Position numbers and translations under genes: made by a program. Source: Ruminococcus sp. (GTDB taxonomy: Bacteria; Bacillota; Clostridia; Oscillospirales; Ruminococcaceae). From it: 32,620 nt of DNA. How positions within the stretch are numbered: position 1 is the first letter of the stretch; each line of letters starts with the position of its first letter. Below the pieces are notes generated by a model, which made no database searches, was not told the origin of the DNA, and saw only the letters and a program-made list of their open reading frames with translations. The DNA is taken from the NCBI GenBank assembly GCA_015066665.1, contig SVNX01000027.1:1-32620 (forward strand), given 5' to 3'. Below are positions 32,608-32,620 of this stretch, one piece after another.

Positions 32608-32620
32608 CGGTGAAATACTG

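Overview
The window looks like a chromosomal segment of a Gram-positive Clostridia bacterium, most likely a Ruminococcus-type member of the Oscillospiraceae. This is inferred from a spoIIA sporulation operon, Firmicutes-type gene order (miaB/ylbF-family/mutS/mutL/miaA/hfq and yggS/sepF/ylmH/divIVA/ileS/lspA/rluD), AAGGAGG ribosome binding sites, fairly GC-rich coding DNA and a split transketolase. Most of it is conserved housekeeping DNA. I see no phage, insertion sequence, CRISPR array, tRNA or rRNA gene.

Left part (1-4517). The 3' end of an AT-richer gene for a small zinc-ribbon protein comes first. Then gpsA (glycerol-3-phosphate dehydrogenase) and a gene fusing an N-terminal NUDIX domain to a complete MutY adenine glycosylase. 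A symmetric terminator separates the fusion from the convergent spoIIAA-spoIIAB-sigF operon on the minus strand, whose sigma factor is N-terminally short.

Middle-left (4518-12219). A divergent promoter region leads into a membrane protein made of two copies of one module. It is followed by a ComM/YifB ATPase, a RodA-type SEDS glycan polymerase, a family-4 glycosyltransferase and a membrane-anchored surface protein ending in EPAT repeats. A strong terminator closes this block.

Middle (12240-19793). A near-consensus promoter drives miaB, a YlbF/YmcA-family protein with a cysteine-rich tail, mutS, mutL and miaA. This block combines tRNA A37 modification with mismatch repair. Several genes use TTG starts, and four starts were moved downstream of the longest open frame on ribosome-binding-site or promoter evidence.

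Right part (19782-29150). An hfq promoter lies inside the last codons of miaA. Then come hfq, an HlyD-like membrane adaptor, yggS, sepF, ylmH, divIVA, ileS, lspA, rluD and a Cof-type HAD phosphatase. This is the division and cell-wall cluster of Firmicutes, but without ylmG and with the HlyD-like gene upstream of yggS.

Right end (29185-32620). Two transketolase half-genes, a terminator, then a lipoprotein with a GH25 lysozyme domain. The last 290 bases are non-coding. They hold a series of perfect small hairpins separated by TAAC(N)GCC spacers, which looks like a modular interspersed repeat, plus two terminators oriented for the minus strand. The most unusual items are this hairpin array, the duplicated membrane protein and the NUDIX-MutY fusion.
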